IMG/VR virus record: IMGVR_UViG_3300022074_000087 | Span: 1-45,997 of that record | DNA length: 45,997 nt | Direction: 5' to 3' (one strand) | Source: a virus | Part shown: piece after piece, positions 15,501-24,370 of the stretch | Layout: each line of letters starts with the position of its first letter | Position numbering within the stretch: position 1 is the stretch's first letter | Notes under the pieces: generated by a model | What the model was told of the DNA's origin: nothing | The model's database searches: none | The model's input: only the letters and a program-made list of their open reading frames with translations | Translations under genes and position numbers: made by a program

Positions 15501-18500
15501 GACAGACTGTATAGATTTTAGACCAACTTGTGAGGATATAACTGGTGCGTCTACCACACTTGCAGCTGTAGACGAAATTACAGGTAATTCATTTGACTTC
15601 TTCCATAGACAGTTTGATGGAGCAGGTGCAGTTGTTATTGACACTCCACAACCAGATAGTTTTGTACAGGCAGACTTTGAATTTTTCTTAAATAAAAGAG
15701 CATCATTATTTTTAACAAGAGAAGGTGATTTTAAAATTGTTGAAGGACAATCTGCTGAAGTTCCTGTAGAACCTAAAGATTTAGAAGACGCAATGAAACT
15801 CGCAAAATTTCTTATACCAGCGTATACATTTAAACCAAGTGATGTTATTGTTGAAAGATTAAAAACTCAAAGATTTACTATGAGAGATATTGGTAAACTA
15901 CAAGACAGAATAGAAAATATTGAGTTTAATACTGCATTAAGTTTATTAGAAAGAGATGCAGAAAGTTTTGAAATACAAGATGAAAATGGATTAAACAGAT
16001 TTAAGTCTGGTTTTGTTGTTGATAATTTCTCTGGACATAGGTTGGGTAATACAATTAATAGAGATTACAAATGTGCTATAGATATGATAGAGAAAGAATT
16101 AAGACCTAAATGTATTCTTAAAAACGCACAGTTGTCAGAAGTTGCAACTACGGATAGTGCAAGAACAACAGCTGGTTATCAAAAGACTGGTGACCTCATA
16201 ACACTACCATACACACATACAACTCTTGCAGAACAAGAATATGCAACAAAGACAGAAAATGTTCAACCATATTTACTTGCAAGTTTTGTGGGTAAAATAG
16301 ATTTAAGTCCCTCTGGAGATGAATGGTTTGAAACTGAAACTGCACCAGCAGTTATCATTAATCAGGAGGGTAACTTTGATGCAATTGAAGCTGCAAATAG
16401 AAATGCGATAGGAACAGTTTGGAATGCGTGGGAAACAACTTGGAGTGGTATTACACAAGTTGATAATTTTTCAGAAAGAATACACGCTGGTTTTGCACGA
16501 AGAACAATTAATGTTGGTGCGACTTCAAGAACAGACCAAACCAGAACTGGATTAAGAACAAGAGTTGTAGAAAATGTTACTGAAGAAGTTGTTAATAGTA
16601 GAACTATTAGTAGAGCACTAATACCGTTTGTCCGTCCAAGAAATGTTACATTCACTGGTAGTGGTTTTCAACCTAATACAAGAGTTTATGGTTTCTTTGA
16701 TGGTGTTGCAGTCACACAATTTATAACACCGTCCTCTGGTTTTTCATCTGACTCTACTATTGTTGCTGGAAGTCCTTTAATCACATCATCTTCTGGTGCG
16801 ATTGCTGGAACATTTGCAATTCCAGACCACAGGTTTCCAGGCCAAGAAACTAACCCAAGATTTAGAACAGGTGAGGTTGCATTTAGACTTTCATCTAGTG
16901 AAACAAATGTTTTAAAACCAGCACCAAAGACACAAGGTAATGCAATATATTATGCACAAGGTATTTTAAATACAAACCAAGATACAATTCTTGCAACAAG
17001 AAACGGAACATTAGTTCAAGATAATGTTGAAGAAACAACATCTGAGTCATTTAGAACAACAGTTAGAAGAACACAGTGGTATGACCCACTTGCACAAACT
17101 TTTCTGGTTACTGATGAAGGTGGTGCGTTTGTAACTAAAGTTGATTTATACTTTGGACAGAAAGATGACACACTACCTGTCGAAGTTGAAATCAGAGAAG
17201 TGATTAACGGTTATCCTGGCCCTAAGATTATGCCTTTTGCAAGAGTGGTTAAAAATCCAGTAGATGTTAATGTATCAGACACAGCTGCAACTGCAACTAC
17301 ATTTACCTTCCCATCACCTGTATATTTAAAACAAGCAGAATATTGTGTTGTTGTAATGACTGCAAGTTTACATTACAGACTATGGATTTCAGAAATGGGA
17401 CAAGTTGATGTTGGTGGTGGTAATAGATTAGTTTCAAGACAACCATATCTTGGTGTGTTGTTTAAGTCACAGAATAACTCAACTTGGAATGCAATACAAG
17501 CAGAAGATATGAAGTTCACATTGTATCGTGCAAACTTTACTACAAACTCGACTGGAACACTTGCATTAACAAATGATAATATAGGTGATGAAACAACTGC
17601 TGAAGATGGTTCAACAGAAGTATATGGTAGACGATTACTTAGAAATCCATTAGTGTTAACAAATAGTTCTACCGTTATGCAAGTTAAACACGAAGACCAT
17701 GGTATGTATTCTACATCTAACAATGTAACAATCACAGGTGCAAAGTCTGGAATAACCACAACACTAAACGGTGCAATCACTGCCACTGCAACATCACTTA
17801 CACTTACATCTGCAACAGGATTTGAAGCAAGTAGTTTGTCCTCAAGATGTTATGTAAAGATAGGTAATGAGATTATGTTTGGAACACTATCTTCTTCTAC
17901 TATTGGAAGTTTAACAAGAGGTGATGATGGAACAACTGCAGCTGCACACGCAGATAATGCTACAGTTGAATTGTATCAGATACTTAAAACACCATTAATA
18001 GAAATTAATAAAACACATACTGCGATTGCAAATATTGGAATGGACTCATATACTGTATCTTTAACAACTGCACCAACAATTACTGGTGCGTCCACAAGTG
18101 CAGAGGTTGGTGATATAAGTGTATTTGCTTCAGAGAACTATAGAATGGAACTTCTAAAAACATCAATAAGTGCGTTAGAGTTACCAGAAACCACATTAAC
18201 TTCAAGTGTCAAAACTACAAGTGGTACAAGTCCAGCTGGTTCAGAGAGTTCATTCTCAACTGCAACCACATCAACTGTTATACCATTAAATGAAAACTTT
18301 AAGTTTGACACATCAAGAATTATTGCGTCCAAGATAAATGAAACAAATGAACTTGGTGGTGCGAAGTCTTTCTTCTTAGATATTGGATTAAGAAGTTCTG
18401 TATCAAATCTATCACCAGTAATTGACTTTGATAGATTATCAGTGATTGCAGTTGGAAATAGAATGAATAATGTAGATAGTTCATCTGATGTATTTCCAAC

Positions 18501-18921
18501 GACTGACTTTGTTGCATCAACAGAACCAGAGGGTGACCAAAACGCATTCATTTATATTACAAAAAGAATACCATTAGAAAATCCTGCTACTGCATTGAAA
18601 GTTTTCTTTGCTGGTCATAAACACTCTAGTGCAGAAATTAAAGTATTATTTAAAATATTAAGGTCTGACTCTGCTGATGACTTTGACGAACTAGGGTATG
18701 AATTTTTTAATACAACTGGTACAACAGACATTACAACTGCGTCTTCACTTGATGATGGTGACTTCCAACAATACCTTTACACTGCTGGTGTAACAGATGA
18801 TGGTATAGGAACACCACTTCCAGAGTTTATTCAGTTTGCGATTAAGATAATCGGACAAGGAACAAACGCAGCTGAACCAATTAGAATTAGAGATTTAAGA
18901 GTAATCGCACTGGCAACATAA
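12580..18921 (+). CDS. Giant DUF4815-type virion structural protein, 2113 aa
   Basis: Residues 1-70 (LNVSPYYDDFDTTDNFHRVLFRPGFAVQARELTQLQSIL, IERHGQNIYKDG) are the N-terminal signature of DUF4815, a domain of marine T4-like baseplate/fibre proteins. Residues 340-360 (ACSPGKAYVRGYEIEKITNT) continue that family. At least five hairpin motifs of the ITGxTSGATAxV type are scattered (about residues 105, 500, 830, 870, 1720). One LEDG-type repeat sits at residues 593-627. Residues 1050-1280 (FILNKRASLFLT region, LQDRIENIEFNTALSLLERDAE) are helical and conserved. It is likely a long baseplate-attached fibre or fibre base. Its stop overlaps the next start (TAATG). Confidence 0.85.
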   Translation: MAQKTDLNVSPYYDDFDTTDNFHRVLFRPGFAVQARELTQLQSILQNQIERHGQNIYKDGTVIIPGQVSISNAYTSIQLASTFGGEDVVVSQYLNTTTPVTITGATSGVKAQVIGVKAGTSTTQPVLFIQYIATGTDNETTTFSNSENITADASITHTTTYATNVASATTHTSAAQTGVSAKVENGVYYIKGQFVRVAEQTHVVSDNDSTANARIGFSITESLITPEADSSLTDNATGSSNFAAKGAHRLKIELTLTSLAESSTADSSFIEVVRIKNGIVQYEARFTEYNILGDTLARRTFDESGDYTVRPFQFDVREGTTQTVKNERFAGVYTTGATTNDDNTASSSLLALACSPGKAYVRGYEIEKITNTFKDINKARDFNTVNAGITTFEIGNFANITNLYNTPDIGAVSGETTAYKTLGLFDDITSTRGSASGNQVGVARARSIQYNSGTAGNTDAVYKLFLFDIRPFTYLTLNDTPSPTLIASHSDGGVRITGNTSGATGLVFGSLTSGTQIVLTQVVGTFSSGEKLIASDSAETGLIIENAANADLTISDIVTHTFADARQIFMADADNGQNFTADLVLSATSTTRVGKIVLNQTDSGGTDENDDVQLEDASGNIERESEKVASLTSPEKNTSIFKLPKKVVKTLLTATNDSASDTQITVRRQFVGTTTTGGVVSFTAGSNETFVSFAEKDYTMSILTAGDGTGSQGDIVSVSGKTAGTGTATLTVTDNTILGSGAKVKFIGTILKTSVASKVKTTQLCKQLKVATGATDAFGTRPTDEIISLGRADAFKLVGVFDSEDTTSDATAPELTLGAITGTFTRGEQITGSSSGATARIIDTTSPMSYVLEGGFGTTDFTTSDTITGTSSSATAAVSAVTTGSKVITSNFTLDTGMRDNFYDIARIVRKKSATSPRGRLLVVYDFFSHSSGDFFSVDSYSDVGGQMGYEDIQTYTATRIDPDDPQPSGEFPLTDCIDFRPTCEDITGASTTLAAVDEITGNSFDFFHRQFDGAGAVVIDTPQPDSFVQADFEFFLNKRASLFLTREGDFKIVEGQSAEVPVEPKDLEDAMKLAKFLIPAYTFKPSDVIVERLKTQRFTMRDIGKLQDRIENIEFNTALSLLERDAESFEIQDENGLNRFKSGFVVDNFSGHRLGNTINRDYKCAIDMIEKELRPKCILKNAQLSEVATTDSARTTAGYQKTGDLITLPYTHTTLAEQEYATKTENVQPYLLASFVGKIDLSPSGDEWFETETAPAVIINQEGNFDAIEAANRNAIGTVWNAWETTWSGITQVDNFSERIHAGFARRTINVGATSRTDQTRTGLRTRVVENVTEEVVNSRTISRALIPFVRPRNVTFTGSGFQPNTRVYGFFDGVAVTQFITPSSGFSSDSTIVAGSPLITSSSGAIAGTFAIPDHRFPGQETNPRFRTGEVAFRLSSSETNVLKPAPKTQGNAIYYAQGILNTNQDTILATRNGTLVQDNVEETTSESFRTTVRRTQWYDPLAQTFLVTDEGGAFVTKVDLYFGQKDDTLPVEVEIREVINGYPGPKIMPFARVVKNPVDVNVSDTAATATTFTFPSPVYLKQAEYCVVVMTASLHYRLWISEMGQVDVGGGNRLVSRQPYLGVLFKSQNNSTWNAIQAEDMKFTLYRANFTTNSTGTLALTNDNIGDETTAEDGSTEVYGRRLLRNPLVLTNSSTVMQVKHEDHGMYSTSNNVTITGAKSGITTTLNGAITATATSLTLTSATGFEASSLSSRCYVKIGNEIMFGTLSSSTIGSLTRGDDGTTAAAHADNATVELYQILKTPLIEINKTHTAIANIGMDSYTVSLTTAPTITGASTSAEVGDISVFASENYRMELLKTSISALELPETTLTSSVKTTSGTSPAGSESSFSTATTSTVIPLNENFKFDTSRIIASKINETNELGGAKSFFLDIGLRSSVSNLSPVIDFDRLSVIAVGNRMNNVDSSSDVFPTTDFVASTEPEGDQNAFIYITKRIPLENPATALKVFFAGHKHSSAEIKVLFKILRSDSADDFDELGYEFFNTTGTTDITTASSLDDGDFQQYLYTAGVTDDGIGTPLPEFIQFAIKIIGQGTNAAEPIRIRDLRVIALAT

Positions 18922-19151
18922 TGGATAAAAAATATTTACAGGTAGAAGGACACGAAGATTTAGTAAGAGATACACAATCTACTGCTATTATAAACAAAAA
19001 CAAAGGTGCATATCTTATTGCAAAACAAAGAGCAGAAGCTGCACAAAGACAAAGAGATGCAATAAGAAATGCGAACAGAGAGATAAATAATATAAAGAGT
19101 GAGATGCACGAAATTAAATCAATGTTAAAAACTTTACTGGATAAAAACTAA
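18921..19151 (+). CDS. Small coiled-coil protein, 76 aa
   Basis: The N-terminus (KYLQVEGHEDLVRDTQSTAIINKNKGAY) is followed by a long charged helix, residues 30-75 (RAEAAQRQRDAIRNANREIN, then EMHEIKSMLKTLL). Very similar small proteins with a VEGHxxLVRD start sit in the tail cluster of many marine T4-like phages (recollection). It overlaps the genes on both sides by a base (TAATG at each junction), so it is translated with the DUF4815 giant and the fibre gene. It could be an assembly factor or linker; the function is not established. Confidence 0.8.
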   Translation: MDKKYLQVEGHEDLVRDTQSTAIINKNKGAYLIAKQRAEAAQRQRDAIRNANREINNIKSEMHEIKSMLKTLLDKN

Positions 19152-20128
19152 TGGCTATAACAGCAGGACAGGTTACTACTACTTCAACACTCGAACAGTT
19201 TAGAGTTGAGTTTAATAAACTCCAAACTGATGTAAGTGGTATTGAAGCAGGTAGTTTAAGTTTCACGAACATATCTGCAACTCAAATATCTGTTGCAGAG
19301 TTGACAGTTACATCTACATTATCAGCTGCATCTTTTATCTTTGAAGGAACAACAGATGATGATAATGAAACAACACTAAGTGTTATCGACCCTACTGCTG
19401 ATAGAACAATAAACTTACCTAACGAGTCTGGTACACTTATATCAACAGGTACAACTACAAACACATTTATTACTGGACAGACAACTATTACATCTGGTGA
19501 TGTTACACCAGCAAATGATGAGTTACTAATTAGTGATGCAGATGCTGGGGTATTTAAAAGAGTTACAGTAAACAATCTAATCAGTTCTGCTGGTGGATTG
19601 ACTGCTGTATCAGCAGACTCGACTCCTCAACTTGGAGGCGACTTAGATATAAACGGCCAAGATATTGTTTCAACATCAAATGGAAACATTGATATTTTAC
19701 CAAATGGTTCTGGTAAGGTTATTATGGACGGAAATGGTTCATCTGGTGGTGTATCTATTAGTGATGGTGTGATTGATATAAGAACTGGAACAGGTAGTGA
19801 AGCAAAGATATTATTTTATTGTGAGAGTTCTAACGCACACGCACAGACATTACAAGCTGCACCACACTCTGCAAGTAGTAGTGCAACATTAGTTTTACCA
19901 ACTGCGTCTGGAACATTGATTGGTACAGGTGACACAGGAACTTTACCACTTGCAGCTATAGATATAGATGGTGGTTCAGATATTGGTGAAGCAATAGTAT
20001 CAGATGATTTATTAATCGTAGACAACGGTGCAGGCGGTACAAATAGAAAGGCAACTGTAGGAAGGTTACTTACTTTTGTACAGGCAAACATAGACGACCC
20101 AACAGCGCTTGCAATCGCATTGGGATAA
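19151..20128 (+). CDS. Tail-fibre-like structural protein, 325 aa
   Basis: A Ser/Thr/Gly/Asp-rich beta protein with typical phage-fibre modules: ADRTINLPNESGTLIST (about residue 85), ELLISDADAGVFKRVTVNNL (about 135), TPQLGGDLDINGQDIVS (about 165), GNIDILPNGSGKV (about 183) and LVLPTASGTLIGTG (about 250). The N-terminal 60 residues (LEQFRVEFNKLQTDVSGIEAG) look like an attachment helix. It ends in ALAIALG, the same tail as the 821-aa protein at 25282. Probably an adhesin or fibre subunit that attaches through its N-terminus. The ATG overlaps the stop of the preceding gene (TAATG). Confidence 0.75.
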   Translation: MAITAGQVTTTSTLEQFRVEFNKLQTDVSGIEAGSLSFTNISATQISVAELTVTSTLSAASFIFEGTTDDDNETTLSVIDPTADRTINLPNESGTLISTGTTTNTFITGQTTITSGDVTPANDELLISDADAGVFKRVTVNNLISSAGGLTAVSADSTPQLGGDLDINGQDIVSTSNGNIDILPNGSGKVIMDGNGSSGGVSISDGVIDIRTGTGSEAKILFYCESSNAHAQTLQAAPHSASSSATLVLPTASGTLIGTGDTGTLPLAAIDIDGGSDIGEAIVSDDLLIVDNGAGGTNRKATVGRLLTFVQANIDDPTALAIALG

Positions 20129-20132
20129 ATAT

Positions 20133-20140
20133 TATAAATA
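20133..20140 (+). promoter_or_regulatory. Late promoter (TATAAATA) for the gene at 20169
   Basis: Exact late octamer just after the fibre gene, 29 nt before the next ATG. The predicted start near 20146 leaves a leader of about 23 nt containing ATAGGAG. Confidence 0.8.
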
Positions 20141-20168
20141 AGTGATATAAACAAATAGGAGAAATAAA

Positions 20169-20633
20169 ATGGCAGATGACGCTTCCGTATCATTTCAGGC
20201 CACTATCTTACCAGACGAGATTGCAAAAACTCTGACTGGGACAATGACCGTTACACCAGATGACGCAAACGATAAGTGGTACTACAAATTAACAAGTATA
20301 ACAACAACAAGTGCAGACTTGATTGCTGGTAGATTTTTAGACTATACTGCTGTAGACCAAGACACAGACCAAACAGCAGTATCAACATCTGATAAGGTTA
20401 AATTCTTATTCATACAAAACACCAGTTCAGCAGACGGTATCTATATCGTCCTTGATGGTGGAACAGCCGCAAATGATGTTGTAGATGGAATCTTTATTGG
20501 CCCAAGTCAAACATTCGTGGGAAGATTTCCAAATACAACAGTAGGAAACATTCATGCTATATCATCAGATATCGGAGATACTGGTGATGCATCTGCGACT
20601 GCAATCGTATGTGCTTTAATAGATGACGTGTAA
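20169..20633 (+). CDS. Putative virion structural protein, 154 aa
   Basis: A small beta-rich protein (FQATILPDEIAKTLTGTMTV, NDKWYYKLTSITTTSADLI, FIGPSQTFVGRFPNTTVGNI) rich in Asp, Thr and Ala and without Cys except one near the end. The composition and place among fibre genes suggest a minor virion component such as a decoration or fibre-tip protein. I do not recognise a named family. It is under a late promoter with AGGAG before the ATG; the next gene has its own GGAG and follows 13 nt later. Confidence 0.65.
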   Translation: MADDASVSFQATILPDEIAKTLTGTMTVTPDDANDKWYYKLTSITTTSADLIAGRFLDYTAVDQDTDQTAVSTSDKVKFLFIQNTSSADGIYIVLDGGTAANDVVDGIFIGPSQTFVGRFPNTTVGNIHAISSDIGDTGDASATAIVCALIDDV

Positions 20634-20646
20634 GGAGTAATATTCA

Positions 20647-20976
20647 ATGGCTAATACATTTAAAAATAAAACCTTTGATGGTTCAAATGTATCTGCAAAT
20701 ACGGATATGATTCCTTATACTGCACCAAGTTCAACAACAACAGTTGTGATAGGTTTGACAATTGCAAATACAACATCATCACAGATTACTGTTGATATAA
20801 AACTTGATGCACAAACAAATATATTTCTTGCGAAGAACTTGCCTATACCAGCAGGTTCTTCTTTTGAATATATGGCAGGAAATAAAATTATCCTACAAGC
20901 AGGACATAGTATAAAAATACAATCGGATACAGCAAACAGTGCAGATACCTGTTTGAGTTTTATGGAGATAACATAA
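20647..20976 (+). CDS. Small beta-sandwich-like structural protein, 109 aa
   Basis: The sequence alternates hydrophobic and polar residues (TTVVIGLTIANTTSSQITVD, FLAKNLPIPAGSSFEYMAGN, KIILQAGHSIKIQSDTANS) as in a small beta sandwich. Proteins with this PIPAGSSFE pattern are common near fibre genes in marine phages (recollection). Likely a small virion or fibre-associated protein. GTAAGGAGTA precedes the start, and the next gene begins one base after the stop. Confidence 0.65.
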   Translation: MANTFKNKTFDGSNVSANTDMIPYTAPSSTTTVVIGLTIANTTSSQITVDIKLDAQTNIFLAKNLPIPAGSSFEYMAGNKIILQAGHSIKIQSDTANSADTCLSFMEIT

Positions 20977-20977
20977 G

Positions 20978-22084
20978 ATGGCATATTTGGGAGCGTCACC
21001 TCTTGCTAGTTTTGCATCTCCTTCTAAAGATACTTTTAGTGGGAATAATTCTACCACTGCGTTTACTATGGGTCAAAGTGTAGGTGACCCAAATCAAATA
21101 GAAGTATTTGTAGATAATGTTCGACAAGAACCTACAAGTGCATATACTGTAAACGGAACAACACTTTCATTTACAGGAACACCAGCAACTGGTACAAACA
21201 ACATTTATGTTATTCATAAACAGGGTGTGATTGGTAATGGATTATTACCAACATCTGGAAGAGATAGTGATAGAGTTGGAAGTTTAACAGTTGATGGTGC
21301 AAGTACACTAACTGGTAATATAACCACAAGTGGAAACATAAGTGCGACAAGTGGTAGTATAACTGCTGGTGGTGCGTTGAGTGGTGTTACTACTTTAACA
21401 ACAAGTAGCACTGCAACAATAGGTGGAGCTGCAACGATTGGTGGAGATACTGCGATAACTGGTAACCTTCGTTCAGACACAAGTGCAGACGGAATACAAA
21501 TAGATGCAACAGATGGAAGTGCAAGTAATGCTGGTGATTTAATACTATTAGATGGAACAGATGGCTCTGCAACAAATGCTGGTTCAAGTTTATTGTATGA
21601 AGATGGTACTGGTGACCCAGCAAACTACTTTAATAATAATATAAAATTTTCTGGTGATGTCAAAATTGGTAGTGCAACGATTACAGAAGATACAACAAAT
21701 AATCAACTGAAGATAAATGACCAAGTTGTTTCTTTTGGTAAAGCAGTTATCGGTTCAACACAGATTGTTGCATCAGATACTTTTAAAGGTGCAACTGATA
21801 GTGTTCTTTTAGATTTTAATTCTTTTCAAAATTTTATCATCACCTTAGATGGTAATATAACTCTTGCAAATCCAACCACAGAGAATGTAGGTCAATCTGG
21901 AATTATTGTTGCGATTCAAGATGGTTCAGGTTCTAGAAGTTTAACACTTGGTGGTGATTATGAATCTGCTGGTGGTGGTGGGATAACATTAAGCACAGGT
22001 GCTAACGCAGTTGATATTTTACCATACATGGTGGTAGCTGCAAATAGAATTGCAATAGGTGCTCCTCAACTTGCGTTTGCGTAG
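20978..22084 (+). CDS. Tail-fibre-like protein with LEDG repeats, 368 aa
   Basis: The N-terminus (SPKDTFSGNNSTTAFTMGQS, IEVFVDNVRQEPTSAYTVNG) is the common phage-fibre attachment module. Residues 100-160 are a Thr/Ser/Gly repeat (TLTGNITTSGNISATSG). Residues 171-215 carry two copies of the acidic repeat (DATDGSASNAGDLILLDGTD and a following copy). The last 85 residues (NFIITLDGNITLANPTTENV to APQLAFA) are a domain shared with the protein at 33135 and, more distantly, the one at 23251. A LamG-like gene follows, as after the gene at 33135. Confidence 0.78.
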   Translation: MAYLGASPLASFASPSKDTFSGNNSTTAFTMGQSVGDPNQIEVFVDNVRQEPTSAYTVNGTTLSFTGTPATGTNNIYVIHKQGVIGNGLLPTSGRDSDRVGSLTVDGASTLTGNITTSGNISATSGSITAGGALSGVTTLTTSSTATIGGAATIGGDTAITGNLRSDTSADGIQIDATDGSASNAGDLILLDGTDGSATNAGSSLLYEDGTGDPANYFNNNIKFSGDVKIGSATITEDTTNNQLKINDQVVSFGKAVIGSTQIVASDTFKGATDSVLLDFNSFQNFIITLDGNITLANPTTENVGQSGIIVAIQDGSGSRSLTLGGDYESAGGGGITLSTGANAVDILPYMVVAANRIAIGAPQLAFA

Positions 22085-22092
22085 GAGATAAA

Positions 22093-22860
22093 ATGGCACA
22101 ATATGGAAATCAATGGTGGGCAAGTGCTGGTGGTGGTTTTGAAGTTTTTGCGTGTAGGTTTGACAGTTCTGATAGTTCAGAGATGGCCAGGACAATCGGA
22201 ACACCCACGAATATAGATAAGTGGACTTGCAGTTGGTGGCAAAAAAGGTCAACAGCTGGTTTTTTTGATATTTCATTTTCTGGTCATTCAGGTGGAGAAA
22301 GCTACGACATGATATTTCATCATCAAGCAGATAATGGGATAAGGTGGGAAGCACAAGATGGAACTTCAAGTTATTCAGTGTACTCAACAAGTGGATATAG
22401 TTCTGGCACTTGGAGGCACTATGTGATGCATTATGACTCTGGAAACGGAACTTCCACAGACAGATTAAATATTTTTATAAATGGAAGTCAAGTGAGTGAG
22501 AGTACAAGATATGGTGGTCACCCAGCGTCTGGTAGAGATAGTATAGCGAACAAATCAGGTGCGTCATTTAACATAGGTCACAACCCTACATATGCTGGAA
22601 ATACAAACGGATTGTTTTCTGAGTTTACATTCGTAGATGGAAGTATTCTCGCACCAACAAGTTTTGCTCAGGACAACGGAGGAACTTGGTCTGCAAAAGA
22701 TTTTAAAGATGATATAACATTTGGTAACAATGGATTTTACCTAACTTTTTCAAATTCAAGTGCGTTAGGCGAAGATTTTTCAGGTAATGACAATGATTTT
22801 ACATTGAGTAACATTGCGTCAGACCACCAAGTAACAGATGATTTACCACCAACATCATAA
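22093..22860 (+). CDS. LamG/concanavalin-like lectin protein, 255 aa
   Basis: The fold pattern is that of a LamG/concanavalin jelly roll: DKWTCSWWQKRS (about residue 37), FDISFSGHSGGESYDMIFHH, SGTWRHYVMHYDSGNGTSTD, RLNIFINGSQVSE, and the closing ITFGNNGFYLTFSNSSALGE, FSGNDNDFTLSNIASDHQVT. It is one of three related LamG genes (with 30482 and 33878). The other two are followed by a large SPRY-like gene; this one is not, so it looks like an orphan half. Likely a receptor- or glycan-binding fibre component. AGGAG-type ribosome site present. Confidence 0.8.
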   Translation: MAQYGNQWWASAGGGFEVFACRFDSSDSSEMARTIGTPTNIDKWTCSWWQKRSTAGFFDISFSGHSGGESYDMIFHHQADNGIRWEAQDGTSSYSVYSTSGYSSGTWRHYVMHYDSGNGTSTDRLNIFINGSQVSESTRYGGHPASGRDSIANKSGASFNIGHNPTYAGNTNGLFSEFTFVDGSILAPTSFAQDNGGTWSAKDFKDDITFGNNGFYLTFSNSSALGEDFSGNDNDFTLSNIASDHQVTDDLPPTS

Positions 22861-22872
22861 TAGGAGATAAAA

Positions 22873-23223
22873 ATGCCTTGGAAATATAACGGACAAGAAG
22901 TATCGACAACAAAAGGGTTTAAATACACTGATGGCAGAACTGCTCCTAGAAACTGGGTAACTGTCTGGGACGATACAGAGAAAAAAAATCAGGGATTAAC
23001 TTGGGAAGACGCAGCTACACCTACAGTATCAGATGCACAAAAGTTAATCGAATTACGAAAAGAACGCAACGATAAATTGAATGCAACAGATTGGAGAGCA
23101 TCTACAGACTTAACTATGTCAGATGATTGGAAAACTTACAGACAATCATTAAGAGATATCACTAAAACTTATCAATCAATGGACGCAGTAGGATTTGCAT
23201 GGCCGACAGAACCATCATCTTAA
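22873..23223 (+). CDS. Tail-fibre assembly chaperone-like protein, 116 aa
   Basis: The C-terminal half (KLIELRKERNDKLNATDWRA, SDDWKTYRQSLRDITKTYQS, FAWPTEPSS) matches the phage tail assembly chaperone pattern (Phage_tail_APC type): helix, TDW, W-x-YRQ-LRDI, WP-x-P. Such proteins help fold or attach the fibre encoded next to them. The N-terminal half (NGQEVSTTKGFKYTDGRTAP) is a short beta segment also found in related chaperones. It lies between a lectin-like gene and a fibre gene, with AGGAG upstream. Confidence 0.75.
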   Translation: MPWKYNGQEVSTTKGFKYTDGRTAPRNWVTVWDDTEKKNQGLTWEDAATPTVSDAQKLIELRKERNDKLNATDWRASTDLTMSDDWKTYRQSLRDITKTYQSMDAVGFAWPTEPSS

Positions 23224-23226
23224 GAG

Positions 23227-23234
23227 TATAAATA
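23227..23234 (+). promoter_or_regulatory. Late promoter (TATAAATA) for the fibre gene at 23251
   Basis: Exact late octamer, 17 nt before the ATG at 23251. The predicted start near 23240 is next to AAAGGA; the leader would be about 11 nt. Confidence 0.85.
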
Positions 23235-23250
23235 AAGTAAAGGATTTTAA

Positions 23251-24342
23251 ATGCCATATCTAGGAAGAAGTACAGACGGTTTCGGAGTAAGAGATAGATT
23301 TGTCTTTACTGCGTCAGGGAGTGAAACATCTCTCAGTGGTTCAGATGACAATAGTAGAACTCTTAAATACCAAGACGGCACATACATTGATGTTTTTATG
23401 AATGGTGTTCTACTTCTTCGTGGAACAGACTATAATACAAACACCACAAACACCATAGCAGGTCTTGCATCTTTAGCTGCAAATGATATAGTAGAGATAA
23501 TTGTTTATGATGTATTCTCTGTTGCAGACACAGTTTCTAAATCAGATGGTGGTAGTTTTGTTGGTGCAGTAACATTTGACTCGACCACCACTATGACAGG
23601 TGCTCAAACTCTTACAGGAACAACAAGTGCAACTCAAATAGATATTGAGGGTGAAACACTTTTAGAAGAAAGAGCAATTATGTTAGAGGGAACTGACAGT
23701 GATTTTTCTAATGAAGGTTCACTTCTTTTATTAGACGCAAGTGCATCTGGAACTGATGCTGGAGAGAAACTTTTATTCGAAGCAAACACACTAGACTCTC
23801 TTACAAAAGAAGACCCTGATGCATTAGTATTAGAGGACAATGATAATAACGGATTTATATTTCATAATACAAGCACAAATGAAAGAGTATCAACACAAAA
23901 AATTACTTTAGAGAGTGGAACACAGTTTGAGATACCAAATACTCTTACTGCACCAAAGGTCACTGGTGTGGCTGAAATTGCAAATGTAGGTGGTGACCAA
24001 AATACAAACTTTGATAATAGTGTATCAGTGGACATAAAGGCTATGAGTTTAGGTGCTGGAACTCATATATTAGATTTAGATAGAAATGCAAACTTTCAAT
24101 TAACATTAAGTGGTAACATTACACTTGCAAATCCAGCAAACTTAACAGCAGGAACAACAGGAAGTATTTTTGTGATACAAGATGGTACAGGAAGTAGAAC
24201 AGCAAGTTTTGGAACAAGTTGGGATTTTATAGGTGGAACTGCACCAACATTAACAACAGCTGCAAGTTCAGTAGATAGAATAGATTATATTGTGTTAGAC
24301 TCCACAAACATTCATGCAGTAGCAACACTCGCATACTCATAA
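23251..24342 (+). CDS. Tail-fibre-like protein with LEDG repeats, 363 aa
   Basis: The N-terminus (DGFGVRDRFVFTASGSETSL, TYIDVFMNGVLLLRGTDYNT, LAANDIVEIIVYDVFSVADT) is the common marine phage-fibre attachment module. Residues 130-193 hold acidic repeats (TLLEERAIMLEGTDSDFSNE, LLLLDASASGTDAGEKLLFE). The last 85 residues (NFQLTLSGNITLANPANLTA, IFVIQDGTGSRTASFGTSWD) are a diverged copy of the C-terminal domain at 20978 and 33135. It has its own late promoter. Probably a trimeric fibre; host-range role is inference. Confidence 0.75.
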   Translation: MPYLGRSTDGFGVRDRFVFTASGSETSLSGSDDNSRTLKYQDGTYIDVFMNGVLLLRGTDYNTNTTNTIAGLASLAANDIVEIIVYDVFSVADTVSKSDGGSFVGAVTFDSTTTMTGAQTLTGTTSATQIDIEGETLLEERAIMLEGTDSDFSNEGSLLLLDASASGTDAGEKLLFEANTLDSLTKEDPDALVLEDNDNNGFIFHNTSTNERVSTQKITLESGTQFEIPNTLTAPKVTGVAEIANVGGDQNTNFDNSVSVDIKAMSLGAGTHILDLDRNANFQLTLSGNITLANPANLTAGTTGSIFVIQDGTGSRTASFGTSWDFIGGTAPTLTTAASSVDRIDYIVLDSTNIHAVATLAYS

Positions 24343-24345
24343 TAT

Positions 24346-24353
24346 GATAAATA
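24346..24353 (+). promoter_or_regulatory. Late promoter (GATAAATA) for the gene at 24371
   Basis: A one-base variant of the late octamer, 18 nt before the ATG, with CAGGAG at the predicted transcript start near 24359; leader about 12 nt. Confidence 0.75.
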
Positions 24354-24370
24354 GAAACAGGAGAAAATAA

